DNA of 64,000 bases from positions 1-64,000 of the forward strand of contig NZ_PXXX01000016.1 in assembly GCF_003367505.1 (NCBI RefSeq), written 5' to 3'. The DNA is from Lysinibacillus capsici (GTDB taxonomy: Bacteria > Bacillota > Bacilli > Bacillales_A > Planococcaceae). This document shows, one piece after another, positions 61,584 through 64,000 of this stretch (position 1 is its first letter; each line of letters opens with the position of its first letter). Below the pieces are notes generated by a model that was not told where the DNA came from, ran no database searches, and worked only from the letters and a program-made list of their open reading frames with translations. The translations under genes were made by a program, and so were the position numbers.

Positions 61584-61623
61584 AAAAGAGAAGCATCTGA
61601 TGTATCAGGGTGCTTCTCTTTTG
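61584..61623. terminator. Bidirectional terminator
   Basis: AAAAGAGAAGCA and TGCTTCTCTTTT form a perfect 12-bp stem with T runs on both strands, between the chemotaxis gene and convergent prsA. Confidence 0.89.
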
Positions 61624-61641
61624 TTATATACTAGACTCTAA

Positions 61642-62622
61642 TTATTTAGATTCCTTGTCAGTATCTTCTGCTTTATCTTCGGAATCCTCTTTTGGCGCAT
61701 TTTCTTCAGCTTTTTTAGCTGCTTCTTCAGCTGCTTTTGCTTGTTCTTCACTTGTTGTTGTAAAGAATTTAAGCGGTTCTTTTAAATCTTTATCAGATGT
61801 TTTCACATCGGCATCTTTAGCCATTTTTGCAACGATATCTTTAAGAATCGTTTGAGCTTCACCAGTTTGGTTCAGTTTACTTAACATAGTTGAACGAATG
61901 TTTTCTTCTTCGTCTTTAAATGAACCAACACCTTTTACATCACGCTTGTCCGTAATTTCAATTACATGGTAACCAAAGCTAGATTTTACTGGTTCACTTA
62001 ATGTATTTAATTCAAGAGCATAAGCGGCATCGTTAAATTCATCTACCATTGAACCTACAGAGAACCATCCAAGCTCTCCACCTTTTTGAGCAGAGCCAGT
62101 ATCTGTTGAGTACTCTTTTGCAACGTCCTCAAACTTAGCGCCACCCTTAATTTTTTCAATTACTTCTTTTGCTGTTTTTTCATCTGCTACTAAAATATGA
62201 CGACCATTTAATTCTGTTTTCATTTGCTCGTAGTATTTTTTCACATCTTCTTCTTTAATGGCTTGATCTTTTAAAGCTTTTTCTTGAAGAAGTTGAACAC
62301 GTAAAGAATCTTTAAAGCCCTGTTCTGTTAAACCACTTTCAGCAAGCGCTTGTGTAAAGCCATCACCAAATTGTGATGCAGTTGTGTCATACGCTTCTTT
62401 GATTTCTTTATCTGTTACTTCATATTTGTCAGCTAAAACTTTTTCAGTCACCATTTGCTGCATTACATATGAGCCTGTTAAAGCTTTTGCCTTTTCATTA
62501 AAATCAGCTACTGAAATATCGCCCACTTTAGAAGTAACGATTGCTTTGCTGTCTCCGCCGCTACAAGCACCAAGCGCTAATACAGATGCAGCTAAAGTTA
62601 AAGATAAAACTGTCTTTTTCAT
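61642..62622 (-). CDS. prsA: Foldase lipoprotein PrsA (peptidyl-prolyl isomerase)
   Basis: A 326-residue lipoprotein that helps secreted proteins fold outside the membrane. The lipobox LGAC sets the lipidated Cys at residue 20. The parvulin domain covers about 133-225 (GRHILVADEKTAKEVIEKIK and the GGELGWF and YGYH-like FGYHVIEITD ends), flanked by helical chaperone parts. The C-terminal 35 residues are Lys/Glu-rich. In B. subtilis prsA lies near yhaM, as here. Confidence 0.96.
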   Translation of the reverse strand: MKKTVLSLTLAASVLALGACSGGDSKAIVTSKVGDISVADFNEKAKALTGSYVMQQMVTEKVLADKYEVTDKEIKEAYDTTASQFGDGFTQALAESGLTEQGFKDSLRVQLLQEKALKDQAIKEEDVKKYYEQMKTELNGRHILVADEKTAKEVIEKIKGGAKFEDVAKEYSTDTGSAQKGGELGWFSVGSMVDEFNDAAYALELNTLSEPVKSSFGYHVIEITDKRDVKGVGSFKDEEENIRSTMLSKLNQTGEAQTILKDIVAKMAKDADVKTSDKDLKEPLKFFTTTSEEQAKAAEEAAKKAEENAPKEDSEDKAEDTDKESK

Positions 62623-62711
62623 AGTGGATATTCTCTCCTAACATGGTTTCGTCCATTTTTTACTATAACATAAACGTTTTAAAAACAAAATGGTTCCCCC
62701 TTGAGTATTGC

Positions 62712-62742
62712 CTATATTTCAAATTTTGAAGCGCATAGGATA
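62712..62742 (+). promoter_or_regulatory. Candidate SigE-type promoter of the YjcZ gene
   Basis: ATATT at 62714-62718 and CATAGGATA at 62734-62742 with 15 bases between resemble the sporulation SigE promoter (ATATT-N14-CATANNNT). The gap is one base longer than usual. It lies 24 bases before the start codon of a sporulation-type gene. Confidence 0.45.
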
Positions 62743-62765
62743 TAGAAAAGAAAGGGGGTGAAGTT

Positions 62766-62870
62766 ATGGGCAACGGAGGATACGGTGGCGGTGGCTACGG
62801 CTCAGGCTTTGCTTTATTAGTTGTGTTATTTATTTTATTAATTATCGTTGGTGCAGCGTTCCTATACTAA
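62766..62870 (+). CDS. YjcZ-family sporulation protein (34 aa)
   Basis: This 34-codon gene reads MGNGGYGGGGYGSGFALLVV followed by a hydrophobic segment FILLIIVGAAFLY. The Gly/Tyr-rich N-terminus plus one membrane helix is the YjcZ-family pattern, found in spore coats of Bacillales. AAAGGGGGTG lies 6 bases before the ATG. A terminator follows, so it is a single gene. The family fits mother-cell expression, in line with the SigE-like promoter. Confidence 0.9.
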   Translation: MGNGGYGGGGYGSGFALLVVLFILLIIVGAAFLY

Positions 62871-62884
62871 TTAATAAAACCGCG

Positions 62885-62918
62885 AAAAGCTAAGAGCTTT
62901 AACTCTTAGCTTTTCTTA
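62885..62918 (+). terminator. Terminator of the YjcZ gene
   Basis: AAAAGCTAAGAG and CTCTTAGCTTTT form a perfect 12-bp stem around CTTTAA, 15 bases after the stop. Confidence 0.89.
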
Positions 62919-63115
62919 ACAATGTTAGACATTCGCGCCGCATGCCTTAGGTTCTAAACAATTTATTTGATTAGTAAAAGTTGTTGCATGGGGGGCTCGA
63001 CTTATCTTCAAGCGTGCGGACGGGCGCGGATGGTGCACATGTTTTGAAAGGGGCTTTTCAAAAAAGCCCGAAAAAATTTAGATTCCATTACGCCAAGGCG
63101 TAATGGAATTTTCTG
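62919..63115. other. Intergenic region with GC-rich block and two hairpins
   Basis: The block at about 62985-63040 is clearly richer in G and C than the surrounding DNA and contains CGTGCGGACGGGCGCGGATG. It is followed by GGGCTTTT/AAAAGCCC (63051-63069) and the 13-bp stem at 63082-63109. No gene is supported: the best frames are under 20 codons without ribosome sites. It could be a repeat element or a remnant of transferred DNA. Confidence 0.5.
63082..63109 (-). terminator. Terminator of the small membrane gene at 63116
   Basis: ATTCCATTACGCC and GGCGTAATGGAAT form a perfect 13-bp stem around two bases. On the minus strand it starts 6 bases after the stop at 63116 and a T run follows after CTAAA. 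Confidence 0.8.
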
Positions 63116-63301
63116 TTAAACTGCATATAAAATTTCAATGTAGAATGAGACAAGTAGGATAGTAATAAGTATATTTATAGTTCGGAATATTTTTGGTTGG
63201 TTTTCTTCGGGAATTTCACGTCGCATGCATAGAGCATATGTCATGCGGTTAATTTGAAATAAATAGAATACCGAGAATAGAACTACAATCATTAATAGCA
63301 A
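63116..63301 (-). CDS. Small membrane protein (61 aa)
   Basis: The 61-residue product has two hydrophobic segments (about 3-18 and 42-60) and a basic-acidic middle (RREIPEENQPKIF). I do not recognise the family. The probable start is TTG at 63301, 7 bases after GGGGAGG; an ATG three codons later is too far from it. A strong terminator follows. It may be a subunit or regulator of a membrane process, but nothing nearby says which. Confidence 0.65.
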   Translation of the reverse strand: MLLMIVVLFSVFYLFQINRMTYALCMRREIPEENQPKIFRTINILITILLVSFYIEILYAV

Positions 63302-63371
63302 GTCTATTCCTCCCCTCTTTCAATAGTAATAGCATAACAAAGAACGTCAATAAAAAACAAGTACAAGCAAT

Positions 63372-63917
63372 TTAGTGAACGGTCGGTGGAACTAAAATTT
63401 CATAGCCTTTAGGTGTTTCCTCTATTTGTGAATTTTTAGGTGAATTCAAGAGATACTTTACGTAAAGGATATCAATCAGGCATAGACTACAGTGATAGGC
63501 TAACAGCAATGTCCCATAATGGGTATAGGCTGGTAAAAGCCATGTTCCAACTATAATACTAGTATTTAGAACGATAAAAGGCGTAAGTAATGCTAAGATG
63601 TATCGATTTTTAGATAATGGCTCTCGAATTCGCATGTGTAAAACAGGAATTATATAAAACTGACTACGTACACGTAATTTTAAATGTTGGCGTAAATCAA
63701 ATAGGGCCACAAAGTGCAAAAATTTGTGAATGGGATAAAGTGTTAGCACAGCTATCACAAAGAGCCAGAATAGTCGATCTGTATAATGCTCTTCATTAAA
63801 TAAATTAAACGTTACATACGAAACAGAAAAGACCAATAAAAAAGTAATGACACCCATTATAATAATACGCGTAGTACCGTAATGATGTTCTAAATTTAAA
63901 ATTTTCCAGCAATGCAT
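63372..63917 (-). CDS. DUF3267-domain membrane protein
   Basis: A 181-residue integral membrane protein with about four hydrophobic segments (18-38, 48-66, 105-125, 130-150). The HKFLHFVAL motif (about 64-72) matches the HExxH-like stretch of DUF3267, but the Glu of a zinc-protease motif is replaced (HKFLH), so protease activity is unlikely. B. subtilis has a related gene near prsA. The ATG has only a distant CGGAG (13 bases), so the start is less certain. The function is unknown. Confidence 0.82.
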   Translation of the reverse strand: MHCWKILNLEHHYGTTRIIIMGVITFLLVFSVSYVTFNLFNEEHYTDRLFWLFVIAVLTLYPIHKFLHFVALFDLRQHLKLRVRSQFYIIPVLHMRIREPLSKNRYILALLTPFIVLNTSIIVGTWLLPAYTHYGTLLLAYHCSLCLIDILYVKYLLNSPKNSQIEETPKGYEILVPPTVH

Positions 63918-63935
63918 GGTTTTTTATCAACTCCG

Positions 63936-63953
63936 AATAGGAAGTGTCCTATT
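63936..63953 (+). promoter_or_regulatory. Inverted repeat in front of a gene that starts beyond the window
   Basis: AATAGGA-AGTG-TCCTATT is a perfect 7-bp inverted repeat in the divergent gap. A strong AAGGAGG at 63988-63994 follows near the window's end, so a plus-strand gene must begin just beyond 64000. The repeat may be an operator for it or for the DUF3267 gene. Confidence 0.4.
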
Positions 63954-64000
63954 TAATGTAAATTGAATTATGTTAGAATGCAAGAAAAAGGAGGTACTTC

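Overview
The window looks like a chromosomal stretch of a low-GC Gram-positive spore former of the Bacillales, most likely Lysinibacillus or a close relative. The evidence is AT-rich DNA with strong AGGAGG-type ribosome sites and frequent TTG/GTG starts, S-layer-homology (SLH) surface proteins, a YjcZ-type sporulation peptide, and gene sets that match Bacillus subtilis (a trnD-like tRNA cluster, yheE-yheB-yheA, yhaO-yhaN-yhaM, prsA, hemZ). The assignment is from recognised families and gene order, not from a database search.

Layout. 1-1730: the end of an rRNA operon (5S rRNA) followed by 16 tRNA genes in the B. subtilis trnD order, with tRNA-His duplicated. 1780-13300: a small putative membrane peptide, a 1394-residue SLH surface protein, a tandem GNAT protein, a two-gene FtsX-type ABC transporter, a TetR-GDSL-SDR operon with a candidate operator, a glyoxalase-like protein and a second SLH protein. 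13289-25990: metabolic and detoxification genes (arylamine N-acetyltransferase, nagB, an EamA permease facing an S66 carboxypeptidase plus blasticidin-deaminase-like pair, catalase, queG, trmL, a ring-cleavage dioxygenase-like protein, an aldo/keto reductase, an RluA-type pseudouridine synthase, bdbC) and two small genes of 30 and 56 codons. 26170-31400: regulators, namely a GAF histidine kinase/NarL regulator pair, a response regulator fused to a BTAD-type domain whose phospho-acceptor Asp is Glu, and a WYL-domain regulator with a zinc-ribbon/GyrI-like partner. 31420-39050: a CDF metal exporter with a possible attenuator leader, a CNNM/CorC-type membrane protein, the yhe genes, an RNase H-like protein and a copper-amine-oxidase-N-domain protein. 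39217-50480: hemZ, the cdaR/glxK/gntP glycerate locus with a cre site, a secreted metallo-beta-lactamase lipoprotein with DUF3006, a HAD phosphatase, an ECF sigma/membrane anti-sigma pair with a good autoregulatory promoter, and serA under a serine T-box. 50888-64000: an FAD dehydrogenase with a cre site, trhO, an enoyl-CoA hydratase, the yhaO-yhaN-yhaM nuclease operon with a LexA-like box, a chemotaxis receptor with a SigD-like promoter, prsA, a YjcZ peptide with a SigE-like promoter, and membrane proteins of unknown role.

How the parts work together. Most of the window is ordinary chromosome: compact convergent or divergent transcription units separated by rho-independent hairpins, many of them bidirectional and reaching into the stop codon of the opposing gene. 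There is no transposase, prophage, CRISPR array or plasmid gene. The less ordinary signals are regulatory or architectural: the ECF promoter that settles the sigma-factor start, the alternative-pairing leader of the CDF exporter, helically phased A-tracts in front of the WYL regulator, a membrane segment inside the coiled coil of the Rad50-like YhaN, the D-to-E response regulator, the four-cysteine GAF kinase, and a possible nucleoside-antibiotic detoxification trio. I did not find a clearly undescribed multi-gene system; the ECF sigma/anti-sigma pair and the S66/deaminase/EamA trio are the best candidates for follow-up.
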